In this document: in pieces, positions 1 through 7,699 of the stretch
Numbering within the stretch: position 1 is the stretch's first letter
How the letters are laid out: each line of letters begins with the position of its first letter
Assembly (NCBI GenBank): GCA_963773155.1
Contig: CAVZAB010000004.1
Span: 1-64,000, forward strand
Direction of reading: 5' to 3'
DNA from: CAVZAB01 sp963773155
Lineage (GTDB): Bacteria > Pseudomonadota > Alphaproteobacteria > Rhizobiales > Beijerinckiaceae
DNA: 64,000 nt
The notes under the pieces: generated by a model
Told to the model about the DNA's origin: nothing
Seen by the model: only the letters and a program-made list of their open reading frames with translations
The model's database searches: none
Position numbers and translations under genes: made by a program

Positions 1-335
1 AAACCCATGCTGACACCCGGGATAAACATGGGCAGCAGCATGATCAAAAGGATGAGCCGTGCCACATTAAGTTCCCGGATGGCCATTGCCGCGGCAAGCG
101 CCAGCACCGGAGTGACCAGGGCCACGACGAGACCAACCTCGATACTCGTCAGCATGGCCCCCGTCAGTAGCGGGTTCTGCCACATCTCGCTGTACCAGCG
201 CAGCGTCGGCCCCGCTTCGGTGAACGTTTCCGGAGCGACGGAGAAGAAGAGAGGCGGCACAAGGGGCAGGTAAAGAACGAGCAGTGTCAACCCTATTGCT
301 AGCCAAATACTTGGATGACTACCGCGCCGGGCCAT
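1..335 (-). CDS. ABC transporter permease, PotC-like (3' end outside window)
   Basis: Inner-membrane permease subunit of a polyamine/opine-type ABC importer. Reading left from an ATG at 335, the product starts MARRGSHPSIWLAIG and has a first membrane segment at about residues 10-30, a short periplasmic stretch rich in W and T, and further hydrophobic segments from about residue 60 (GLVVALVTPVLALAAAMA). It runs off the window start, so only about 111 residues are seen. It begins 4 bases after the stop of the preceding permease and an AGGAGA-type ribosome site lies just upstream, so the two are co-translated. PotC-type is chosen because it follows a PotB-type subunit; the exact substrate cannot be read. 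Confidence 0.8.
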   Translation of the reverse strand, partial: MARRGSHPSIWLAIGLTLLVLYLPLVPPLFFSVAPETFTEAGPTLRWYSEMWQNPLLTGAMLTSIEVGLVVALVTPVLALAAAMAIRELNVARLILLIMLLPMFIPGVSMG

Positions 336-339
336 GCCT

Positions 340-1206
340 CTATCTCCTGGTGAGGATTTTACCGAGGAAGGAACGGAGGTCGAACGTCACGTACCATGCC
401 ACCAGCAGCACCAGCATTCCACCCGTCACGATGGACGACATCGCGGCGGCGAGCGGATAGTTCAGCGTGTCCATTGCGCTGGAGATTTCATTTCCGATCA
501 ACTGATAACCCACGCCGCCGAGGATTGTGGGAATTGCGCTTTCGCCAAAGCAACCGACAAATGAAAAGATGATTGCGGCGAAGATGCCGGGCAGCGACAG
601 CGGCAGCGACACTTTCAGGAAGGTCCTCGCGGGAGCAGCGCCCAGCATCCAGCTCGCCTCGATCAGCCGGCGGTCAATTCCGGAGATTGACATCCAGAGC
701 GGGAAAATCATGAACGGCATGTAGGAGGAGATCATCCCAACCAGGACGGCGAAATCACTGTAGAGGAGCCAGTCGATGGGTACGCGCGCGAGACCGAAGG
801 CGATCAGTGCCGAGTTGATCGGCCCCGTGCGGCCGAGAAGGTAAGTCCAGGCAAAGGCGCGAATGATGTAGTTGATAAGAAAGGGCACGGTGAACAGCAG
901 CAACACCATGCGCGTCACCTTCGCTCGCACCTTAAGCGCCAGGAAATAGGCGATGGGATAGGCAATCAGCAGGCCAAGCGCGGTCGCCTCGATCGAGACG
1001 ATGAAGCTGCGCTCCAGCACGGTCAATCGCGTGCCAGTCAAAAAGTTCGTGTAGTTATCGAGAGTGAAAGCGGGCACCAGCTTTAATAGCGACCGCGTCC
1101 AAAAGCTAACAGCGACGGTAATCCCCAGGGGCAGGATCAGGAACAGCGTCACGAACGCGACAGGCAGTAGCAGAAACGCGCGCCTCGCCGAATTCCACAG
1201 CCGCAT
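340..1206 (-). CDS. ABC transporter permease, PotB-like
   Basis: First permease subunit of the same importer, 288 residues, the usual length of the family. It has about six hydrophobic segments, with an N-terminal one at residues 12-34 and the cytoplasmic EAA loop that contacts the ATPase visible as EASWMLGAAPARTFLKVSLP at about residues 183-202. Start ATG at 1206 lies shortly after the true stop of the binding-protein gene, so the order is binding protein, PotB-like, PotC-like, with the ATPase expected beyond the window start. The permease reads intact although the binding protein upstream is frameshifted, so the importer may lack its receptor, unless the frameshifts are sequence errors. Confidence 0.88.
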   Translation of the reverse strand: MRLWNSARRAFLLLPVAFVTLFLILPLGITVAVSFWTRSLLKLVPAFTLDNYTNFLTGTRLTVLERSFIVSIEATALGLLIAYPIAYFLALKVRAKVTRMVLLLFTVPFLINYIIRAFAWTYLLGRTGPINSALIAFGLARVPIDWLLYSDFAVLVGMISSYMPFMIFPLWMSISGIDRRLIEASWMLGAAPARTFLKVSLPLSLPGIFAAIIFSFVGCFGESAIPTILGGVGYQLIGNEISSAMDTLNYPLAAAMSSIVTGGMLVLLVAWYVTFDLRSFLGKILTRR

Positions 1207-1233
1207 GAGCCGCCCCTGGCCGAAACCTTGACT

Positions 1234-2403
1234 TCATGCCGATTTGAAGCGTGACCATTCGGGATCTCGTAGGCATCGACCGCCGTTGGCCAGCGGTTCT
1301 GCCATGTACCGCCCTTGGCGAACTTCTTGCGCACATTGTCGGTAATGCTGTTTACCTTGGTGGCCTCGTCCCCCTTGAACTCATCGGTATGGGCCTTGGC
1401 GTATTCGGGAGCGTCCGTGTTCGTCATATATCCGCGCGAGGTGGTGATCTTGGCGCCATACCAACCGCCGAGCATGAAATCGAGAAGCTGATAGGCCGCG
1501 GCCTCCTGTTCGGGCGAGCGCTTCGGGTTCTTGACGATATATGCCGCCATGGCCCAGAGGAGGTAGCCTTCCTTGGGATCCGCATACACCGCATCGACAC
1601 CCTTGGACTTCGAAACGAAGACCATCGGCTCCCAGCAATCGATAACGTACACTTCCTTGTTGACGATCAGGTCGACGGCTTGCTGGAAGCTGTTCCAGAT
1701 GACGCGAAACTGACCCGCCTTCTTCTGCTCGATCAGGAAGTCAATGACTTTCTTGAACTCCCCCGCTGTCATGTCGTCGGGGTTCTTGATGTCGGCCTTA
1801 CCAGAAACCTTAAGATAAAGGGCCGTCTTGGCGCCGGCGGTCGTGTAGTTGTCCTCGAGTGCCACATAACCCTTGAACTTGGGATTAAACAGCGCGGCGT
1901 AGGAATCGAGCGGTCCGGTTTTTTCCGGCAGGTAGGCGAAGCTGTCGCCCTGCAGAACGGTGGGACAGCCATAAATTTTGCCATTGTAGCCGATGAAGCT
2001 GAATCCTGGTGAGCCAGGCGCCAGGAACTCGGCAATATTCTTGTTCTGGCCCAGTTAGGTATCTTCGAAGTGTCAAGCTCCTCGATGAGGTTGCTGTCAA
2101 CGAGAGGCTTCTGCATGCCACCAACGATGTTAATGATGTCGTAGGTGCTCGTGCCGCCCCCGCGATCAGAACGTTCAGGATGGCAGAGGGCGCATTGCCT
2201 ATCGACACGAGATTGACATTGTAGCCGCTGGTCTTCGTGTAGCGCGACCAGTCGCCACCCGGATCACCGACGCCGATGTCAGCAAAGTTGATCGTGCCGC
2301 CCGCTAGCGCTCTTGATGAAAGGCCGGGAGCCGAGGCGAGGGCCCCCGTGGCGAGCGCAAGCTTCAAGGCGTGGCGACGGGAGTAGACATCTGTTCGAGA
2401 CAT
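1234..2403 (-). pseudogene. extracellular solute-binding protein (PotD-like), three frameshifts
   Basis: Periplasmic receptor of the ABC importer. The N-terminus MSRTDVYSRRHALKLAL has a twin-arginine signal, then residues like INFADIGVGDPGGDWSRYTK. The reading frame must be changed three times to recover a full protein: near 2155 in a G run (to GGTSTYDIINIVGGMQK), near 2050 (to GQNKNIAEFLAPGSPGFSF) and near 1258 in CCC, after which the expected ending PEWSRFKSA and a TGA at 1234-1236 appear. All three lie at short G/C runs, so either recent decay or sequencing error could explain them. Family assignment is good; the ligand (polyamine or similar) is inferred from the permeases. Confidence 0.8.
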
Positions 2404-2523
2404 GGGCTTCCTCCAAGAACTGCATTTGTGTCTTCTTGTACCGGTCTGGCCTTTCGTCTTGGCGCCAAATCAGTCGAGCGGTTCGATTGTTTACAGACAC
2501 GGCAACAGACGAAACTATAGTGG

Positions 2524-2585
2524 CCCCTGAACATTGCCGCTAGCCGGGCATTTTCTTGTAGTAGATCGGATGGAACGTTCAGGGG
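2524..2585. repeat. 9-bp inverted repeat pair
   Basis: CCCCTGAAC at 2524-2532 is matched exactly by its reverse complement GTTCAGGGG at 2577-2585, with 44 bases between. It lies upstream of the solute-binding gene and just before the next hairpin. It could be the ends of a tiny mobile remnant or a folded RNA; no gene lies inside. Confidence 0.5.
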
Positions 2586-2594
2586 AGGAATGTG

Positions 2595-2620
2595 GCTAAT
2601 TGGCACTATGGCCAATTAGC
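2595..2620. repeat. perfect 10-bp hairpin
   Basis: GCTAATTGGC at 2595-2604 and GCCAATTAGC at 2611-2620 are exact reverse complements with a 6-base spacer. There is no T run after either arm, so it does not look like a simple terminator. It may be an operator or the end of a mobile element. Confidence 0.55.
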
Positions 2621-2648
2621 TAGTTGGTTCAGCGGCTTCCGCGGTCTT

Positions 2649-2710
2649 CGGTAAAATTTCACCCCTACTCGGCCTAAAGCGGTCACTTTCAAACCAAATT
2701 CACCCCTTGC
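2649..2710. repeat. repeated A-rich/CACCCCT motifs, possibly IS21-type terminal repeats
   Basis: Two related motifs, GGTAAAATTTCACCCCT near 2650 and AACCAAATTCACCCCTT near 2693, lie about 43 bases apart. IS21-family elements often carry several such sub-terminal repeats, but no istA or istB gene is seen here, so this would be an isolated end. Identification is tentative. Confidence 0.25.
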
Positions 2711-2761
2711 GATCGGCTGATTGGCGGACGCCGCGCACTCGGCCTCCCGTGTATTCGTGGC

Positions 2762-3000
2762 CGCTTGGTCATGATGGCGGTGTCGCTGGTGATCGGTCCC
2801 ATCCTCGAGCCGAACCTGCTGGCCAACCATTGGTGGACGCGGATATGCGCGACTATTTCACTTCAATCTCGCATGGCGCGTTGATCCAAAGCCTAACACG
2901 CCGGATCACCGATGGACAACTCATTCGTATCATCAAAAGCTGGCTGACAGCGAAGGTGGTCGAAAAAGTTGGAAGGCGAACGATCCGCACTGCGGAAGCA
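2762..3000 (+). pseudogene. group II intron reverse transcriptase fragment
   Basis: Only the central reverse-transcriptase part remains. One frame from about 2771 reads MMAVSLVIGPILEPNLLANH, resembling the family segment VxxALxLVLEPIFEADF. A second frame from about 2832 reads VDADMRDYFTSISHGALIQS followed by LTRRITDGQLIRIIKSWL, matching the conserved DxDIxxYFDxIPH block and the following RRISD-LIKxWL block. The palm YADD motif, maturase and endonuclease domains are absent, and sequence between the two blocks is deleted. It is a dead remnant of a retroelement, bordered by the inverted repeats upstream. Confidence 0.65.
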
Positions 3001-3215
3001 CGAAAAACGAAGACTTCGAACAGTCGCCCGCATTGCTCAACGGCTCCCCACGCCGCGACAGCAATGGTTGATTGAAAATTTCTGAAACCCCCACCGTCGA
3101 ACGGGCCGCAGACAAAATCGCCGTACAGGGCTGCAAGACATGTCGGACAATGCCGCTCAATCGGTCAGCGAGGCGCACACCGCCAACAGCACGTCGAGCA
3201 CCTTGATGCCTTACG

Positions 3216-3500
3216 TCATGCAACGGGAGCCAATGCCTCGATGATCCGGCATTTGTCCACCGTGCCGTGATGGCACTGGTCGATGTGTTGCCGCAGCTGG
3301 GCTCCGAGCGCCTGAAGATCGGAAAGCCTCCGTTCCACTTCAGCCAGGTGAACCTGGGCAATCCGGTCTACTTCGGCGCAGGACTGGCTCCGGTCGTCGG
3401 ACTGCCGCAATAGCTCCCGCGGCTCATCTAGCGAGAAACCAAGGACACGGCCACGCCAGACAAAACTAAGCCGCTCCAAATGGTTGCGACCATACGCCAT
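3216..3500 (-). pseudogene. MerR-family regulator, helix-turn-helix missing
   Basis: The readable 94 residues match the dimerisation and metal-binding part of heavy-metal MerR regulators: YGRNHLERLSFVWRGRVLGF, then FSLDEPRELL, a long helix with SQSCAEVDRIAQVHLAEVER, and the C-terminal metal-site region CHHGTVDKCRIIEALAP. The first 40 or so residues that hold the DNA-binding helix-turn-helix are absent; an in-frame TAG (3510-3512) lies just upstream and the sequence beyond is unrelated. It is therefore a 5'-truncated relic. No metal-transport partner gene is nearby. Confidence 0.75.
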
Positions 3501-3780
3501 AGACCCGCACTATTTTTCGCACATCTCCCGCTCGAATTCTTCGACACCATTGCAACGGTCGGTAATGAACAAATCCGAATAGGGCGGATCGCATCCCCAG
3601 TCCCGCCGCGGCGCGCGTGAATAGCTGGGCCGCCGGTTGCACTGGGTTGTCAGCGTCGTTTACTACTGTTAGTGTCGGCATCAAATTCCTTCGGGGCCAA
3701 CGCGCAGATGCCAGGCAGAACCCGTCACTACATCAAGTGCGGCCAACAGTCTGGGGCTGTATCGCGATCCCGGAATGCCG

Positions 3781-4020
3781 TTACCGCTTGAAACTTTCGC
3801 CGCTGCGCAGGTCCACGCCGACGACATCGACGACTGCACCCTCTCCGGCCTTCACACTATTGGCTGCCAGCCTGTTAGCCGCCAATCTGTTGGCTGACAA
3901 TCTGTTAGCCGCCAGCTTGTTGGCTGACAGCTTGTTGCTGGCATTCTCAGCATGCGCTACGGCCCCTAATGCGAGCACCATCCCGATTGCTGCAAATTTG
4001 ATTAGTCTCGATCTTGCCAT
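3781..4020 (-). CDS. small exported protein with N-[KR]-L-[SA]-A repeats
   Basis: A 79-residue secreted protein. The start ATG at 4020 is preceded by a strong AGGAGAGGAAC ribosome site. Residues 1-21 (MARSRLIKFAAIGMVLALGA and onward) form a signal peptide with a likely cut after AHA. The mature part opens with about five tandem five-residue units (ANKLS, ANKLA, ANRLS, ANRLA, ANRLA) and ends in a charged, non-repeated tail with VVDVVGVDLRSGESFKR. The leucine spacing differs from the classical A(D/N)LXX pentapeptide repeat. It sits 43 bases downstream of the ADYC-domain gene on the same strand, so the two are probably one operon. Function is unknown. Confidence 0.75.
   Translation of the reverse strand: MARSRLIKFAAIGMVLALGAVAHAENASNKLSANKLAANRLSANRLAANRLAANSVKAGEGAVVDVVGVDLRSGESFKR
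3857..3946. repeat. 15-nt coding tandem repeat
   Basis: Units such as CTGTTAGCCGCCAAT and CTGTTGGCTGACAAT alternate at 3872-3886, 3887-3901, 3902-3916, 3917-3931 and 3932-3946, giving a 30-base higher-order pattern inside the small exported protein. The alternation suggests past duplication of a two-unit block. Confidence 0.75.
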
Positions 4021-4062
4021 GTTCCTCTCCTGAGGTTGACGTGAAGGCATATCTCCAGACGA

Positions 4063-4935
4063 TCACTTAGAACTATTATACAAAAGAACCTCCGATGCAA
4101 AGGATTTCGCTTTCTCCTCCGTACAGGCCCCGGGCCCTAGGCGGTTCCGCAGCTGAGGACATATCGTGGCTAACTCATTCAGCGTCATGTTTTCGGGAAC
4201 ACGGGTATGGGCAACGCAGACCGCCCCCTTGGTGTTCCAAGCGGCCTCGAAACTCAGCCCATTTTGGCTGTCACCATTCTCCTGGCTCTGGATACCGATC
4301 CGGTCGTAAATGTCGATCAGCATGCCATCATTGGTCGTCCCACGATTGCCACAATAGTCGGCACGGACAAGCCGAATGCATGTCTGATGGTAATCGGCCA
4401 GCCGCGTCCCATCGGGCAAAGTGCGCCATGGCTTGTATCCGAAGCGAACACATTTTCCCTGGGCTCCTCCAGAGCAAGTCAAGGTAAAGCCTTCGTCGGA
4501 GAAATGATTGCCGTTCGCATCCCACTTTCCCCGTAGTGGAAATGCCCAGCGTTCGCCCTGCGCGTCTGGCTCGCAAAGCTCCTCGCCAGCGCCCGTCCCA
4601 GCGTCAAGAACCTTGATGCGGTAAAGTAGAGTTTCGCCGTTCGGGTCTTTTGGGTCGGGGATAATCGTCTCAATCTTGATCTGCTGCGGCTGTGGTTTTC
4701 TGGGAAGAACAATTGAGAGTGTCGCCCCCTCAAGTTCACGTCCTTGCAGTAGCCTGCCGCTAGTCAAATGGACCAGAAATGCAGTGCCGTCCACTTCGAC
4801 CTTGTCGATGCGATCATGGTTGGTCGTCTCTTCAGCGGTGACGGGAGATTCGAAGGTAACCGCAAATATTGCGGCAATCGCCGAAGCAATCGCCGCTATA
4901 GAACCACCCGAGACTGCCGAGGGCGGTCTCTCCAA
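4063..4935 (-). CDS. ADYC-domain exported protein
   Basis: A 290-residue exported protein. The start is a TTG at 4935: it has a good AGGAG site seven bases upstream and an in-frame stop just before it. Residues 10-35 (SGGSIAAIASAIAAIFAVTF) are a signal peptide ending near VTAEE. The mature part has a beta-rich region, then the hallmark VRADYCG at about residue 190 and scattered cysteines (CEP, TCSG, CVRFGY, TCIR, VCVAH, ICP, ACTE) that could form disulphides. The domain family is of unknown function. The downstream neighbour is the small repeat protein; in other bacteria ADYC proteins often carry or accompany short leucine/asparagine repeats, which suggests a joint envelope role. That link is inference. 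Confidence 0.72.
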   Translation of the reverse strand: MERPPSAVSGGSIAAIASAIAAIFAVTFESPVTAEETTNHDRIDKVEVDGTAFLVHLTSGRLLQGRELEGATLSIVLPRKPQPQQIKIETIIPDPKDPNGETLLYRIKVLDAGTGAGEELCEPDAQGERWAFPLRGKWDANGNHFSDEGFTLTCSGGAQGKCVRFGYKPWRTLPDGTRLADYHQTCIRLVRADYCGNRGTTNDGMLIDIYDRIGIQSQENGDSQNGLSFEAAWNTKGAVCVAHTRVPENMTLNELATICPQLRNRLGPGACTEEKAKSFASEVLLYNSSK

Positions 4936-5176
4936 TGCTCATCTCCTGCTCGGATAGCGTTAGCGCGTGCGACGCAACATTCACCATGACCCGATCATCT
5001 TGGGGCAATTAGCCGGATCCGGCAAACAGGCCCCCAATTACGAGCGAAAAGCCGCGTCTGTAACCAAGCGCACAGGATAGCGACATATCGGCTCTTACTC
5101 TGACAATTCGGAGCCGCCTATCACCCTGGGGCAACAGGCGGCCCCTGGCACCGACCACGGCGCGTGGGGGCACCGC

Positions 5177-5473
5177 CTATGTGGCCGGTGCCTCTTCGCA
5201 ATGTAGATCGTAGCCGAGCAGCCCTTTTCCAGTTGACTGATCGATGAGATGAGAGAAGCTGAAAACGGTGCTAAAGGTCGCATAACGCATGGCATTCTCG
5301 TATGTATTGCGAAACGCCGTGCCGGCATCCGATATTTGGGTGTCCTGCATCATCGCGGCGCATTGCGCCTGCAATTGGAGGACATCATCGTTGCTGCCCT
5401 TGCGCTTTGCCGTTGCGGGTGTCGCCGCGAGCGCCAATATCAACGGGATGGCTGATTAGGGGACTTTTGACAT
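5177..5473 (-). pseudogene. small exported protein with in-frame stop in the signal peptide
   Basis: From ATG 5473 the frame reads MSKVP, then TAA (5456-5458), then SAIPLILALAATPATAKRKG and on to EEAPAT at 5177, all in one frame. The residues after the stop are clearly the rest of a signal peptide and a mature domain of about 70 residues with two cysteines. Either the gene was inactivated by a nonsense change, or translation restarts at the TTG at 5443, which would still leave a short hydrophobic leader. No known family is recognised. Confidence 0.5.
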
Positions 5474-5539
5474 CGGCTAACCCACTAACTGCAGTCACTG
5501 TTCCATCTTGCCTGCAACATGGTAATGGCGCGAGCCTGG

Positions 5540-5640
5540 TCGGCATTCCGACGAGTCCAAGCTCTCCAGCGATAACTGAGGCGGTGAGAGTTTTTGCCGT
5601 GCCGGGAGGACCGTTCAGCAATAGACGCCTCCGTGGGACG
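5540..5640 (-). pseudogene. AAA ATPase fragment (Walker A only)
   Basis: About 30 residues read PRRRLLLNGPPGTAKTLTAS followed by VIAGELG, a textbook Walker A (GPPGTAKT) of an AAA+ ATPase. The flanking sequence on both sides does not continue the domain. It is an isolated scrap of a larger ATPase gene. Confidence 0.55.
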
Positions 5641-5801
5641 AGCGAAGTCGCTGAAAATGGCGCTGCTCGCGTATGATTCGCACCTAAACCATAGTTCCTT
5701 TTATCGACCGAAGTATGTCAAAAAGGTGGCGCCGCCCACCTGGGAATTGAATGCGTCGGACACTATTGAGCTTAATCATGAAGAGTTCTCGTCGCTGGTC
5801 G

Positions 5802-6115
5802 CTAAGTCCTGTCTTGGATATCATCCGCATAGTTGACGACATGAGCATCGAGTTGATCTCGGTGCCCGTGGTCGCGCTCCTGTCGGCGGGCGTCTTCCAG
5901 ATAGCTTTCAGACGGATCGACGCCGATCACCTGCGCGCCGGCTTTGGCCAGCGCCTTGCTCGTCACGCCCGTTCCACAGGCCACGTCGAGCACCCGCCGA
6001 TGGCGATCCCGGCGAAGCCGAGGAGGGGCTTGGCGAGAAGCTCGCTCCAGCGCCCAATGAAAGCCTCGCAGGCGTCCGGATCAGTCCAGCTGTGTCGCGA
6101 TTGCGCTGACTGCAT
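5802..6115 (-). pseudogene. class I SAM-dependent methyltransferase, frameshifted and truncated
   Basis: From ATG 6115 the frame reads MQSAQSRHSWTDPDACEAFI and LLAKPLLGFAGI, then near 5995 it must shift to RVLDVACGTGVTSKALAKAG and AQVIGVDPSESYLEDARRQE. LDVACGTG is motif I that binds S-adenosylmethionine, and GVDPS is the acidic second motif. The protein stops after about 100 residues; the rest of the Rossmann fold is missing. It is a remnant. Confidence 0.7.
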
Positions 6116-6262
6116 GGTGTTGCGCCCCGATCCTGAGAATGAATTTGATCATGGCATCAGGTCTTTCTGGTATAAAGGAACGTCCTGGTCTAAGGGAATG
6201 TCGGCGACCCGCGATTGATCATCTCTGCATGCTGCATATGCCGCCCCCGCGAGGAGAACCCA

Positions 6263-6634
6263 ATGCTCGACTATGGTTTGGATAAAACGTCCGGTATTCT
6301 TACCTTAGAGCCGAATGGGCCGCTGACGGTAGAGGATTTCAAAGCGATCACCGCAGATGTTGACGGATATCTCTCCAGCCACTCGAACCTAACTGGCATT
6401 CTGCTGACCGTCGCGCATGTGCCGGGTTGGGAGAATTTCTCGGCGTTTGTCCAGCACATGCGGTTTGCGCGCGATCACCACAAACGTATTTCGCGTTTCG
6501 CCGTACTTACCGATAATTCGCTTTTGAAAATTCCGCCGCAGATCGCGGCGCATTTCGCCCACCCAGAATTTCGCGTCTTCGCTAGCGACGACCGTGCTAA
6601 TGCGATCAATTGGCTCACGGGCGCACACCCATAG
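6263..6634 (+). CDS. SpoIIAA-like (STAS-related) protein
   Basis: A 123-residue cytoplasmic protein that starts at ATG 6263 after a GAGGAG ribosome site. The start MLDYGLDKTSGILTLEPNGP, the segment LTVEDFKAITADVDGYL and the mid-region GILLTVAHVPGWENFSAFVQ match the SpoIIAA-like family, whose members fold like anti-sigma-factor antagonists. The second half holds the usual RFAVLTDNSLLK and FRVFASDDRANAINWL. Members are common in alphaproteobacteria and are linked to stress or lipid binding, but the role is not established. It is one of the few intact genes in this stretch and stands alone. Confidence 0.8.
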   Translation: MLDYGLDKTSGILTLEPNGPLTVEDFKAITADVDGYLSSHSNLTGILLTVAHVPGWENFSAFVQHMRFARDHHKRISRFAVLTDNSLLKIPPQIAAHFAHPEFRVFASDDRANAINWLTGAHP

Positions 6635-6921
6635 CAGCTGTTGAGAGAGTTTGGGCCGCTAATCGGATCTTTGGGCCAGTCTACGCTTTCGCGGCGACCA
6701 GATAGCCGACGCAAAGATCAAGAATTTTGCACCGATAGCTGAGACTGTCTGATCAGTAGGTTCGAGGGAGCAGAAATTAGGCGCAAAATCACTGCCGACG
6801 ACTGACCCATAGCGGTCACATGCATTGCTAGCGAAACGTCGCTGAATGGTGGTGGCCGACACTCGCTTGTCCCTCGTCGATAGGGCGAGGATCGTCCTCA
6901 ACTTGCCCGCTGGGAGCGCAT

Positions 6922-7580
6922 TCACTCCTCGGGCAGCCCTGCCTTGCGCAGGCCTTCGAGCACTACTGGTAAAGAGTTTGTGCGCGCGATCGATTTCACA
7001 GTGAGTTGGGGACTGAGACGAAGGGCCTCCGCCAAGTGGCCTTCGCGTCGTCCGCCTTGCCATCGAGCGCATAGGCGGCGGCGTGCTCCCTATAAGGGTG
7101 GCTTGCACGATAGCCGGCGTCGATCGCCTGGTGGATTTGGTCGATGGCGGCGTCGAAATGGCCGAGTCCGAGTTCCGCGTCCGCTAAAACCATCCGCCAC
7201 AAGCCCATTGTCGGGTCGCGCGGACCAACCGCATCGCTTGAACTATATCGGACTTCGAATGGTCGAACCGGCCGAGACCGATTTCAGCATAAGCTCGCAC
7301 AACGTACAACGGTGCGTAATTCGGATTGACCGCGAGACCTTCGTCGGCTGCACCGAGCCCCTGATTCGGCTGGCGCGTACTATTCAGGTAATTACTTTTC
7401 ACAAAATACGCCCAGAGGTTGTCGGGAGCGAGGGCTATCGCTCGGTCAACTTGACCGAGGACCTTCGCATCGTAATTGGTAGCGGTGGTTCTCCACTCGC
7501 AAAAATAGTCCAAAAAAAAGTAGGTATAGGCGGAGTTGGCTAACGCGTCGGCGTCGCTCGGGTCGATTGCGAGCGCTTCC
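6922..7580 (-). pseudogene. TPR-repeat protein, C-terminal part, frameshifted
   Basis: Reading left, ALAIDPSDADALANSAYTYF and VDRAIALAPDNLWAYF are TPR helices. Near 7225 the frame changes to MGLWRMVLADAELGLGHFDA and IDQIHQAIDAGYRAS, and a last change gives LEGLRKAGLPEE followed by TGA at 6922-6924. This is the usual C-terminus of adenylate-cyclase-associated TPR proteins. The N-terminal part is missing; instead an unrelated cyclase fragment starts on the other strand at about 7700. Confidence 0.7.
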
Positions 7581-7699
7581 GGACTCCGGGCTGCCAGCAG
7601 AACGCCGCGGTGAAATCGTTCGGCACGCTGAAGACGACAGGAGCGCAGCGATAGCGGTTGAAAGTAATTACCGGCGTCGGCCGTTACCTGGCGCACATG

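Noticed and set aside
3510..3625. Minus-strand frame ending DPPYSDLFITDRCNGVEEFE and REMCEK before the MerR relic
   Set aside because: It looks protein-like but has no start codon after the preceding stop and no recognised family, so it is not called a gene.
3857..3946. Tandem repeats as a possible CRISPR array
   Set aside because: The units are 15 bases, contiguous with no spacers, and lie in a coding frame.
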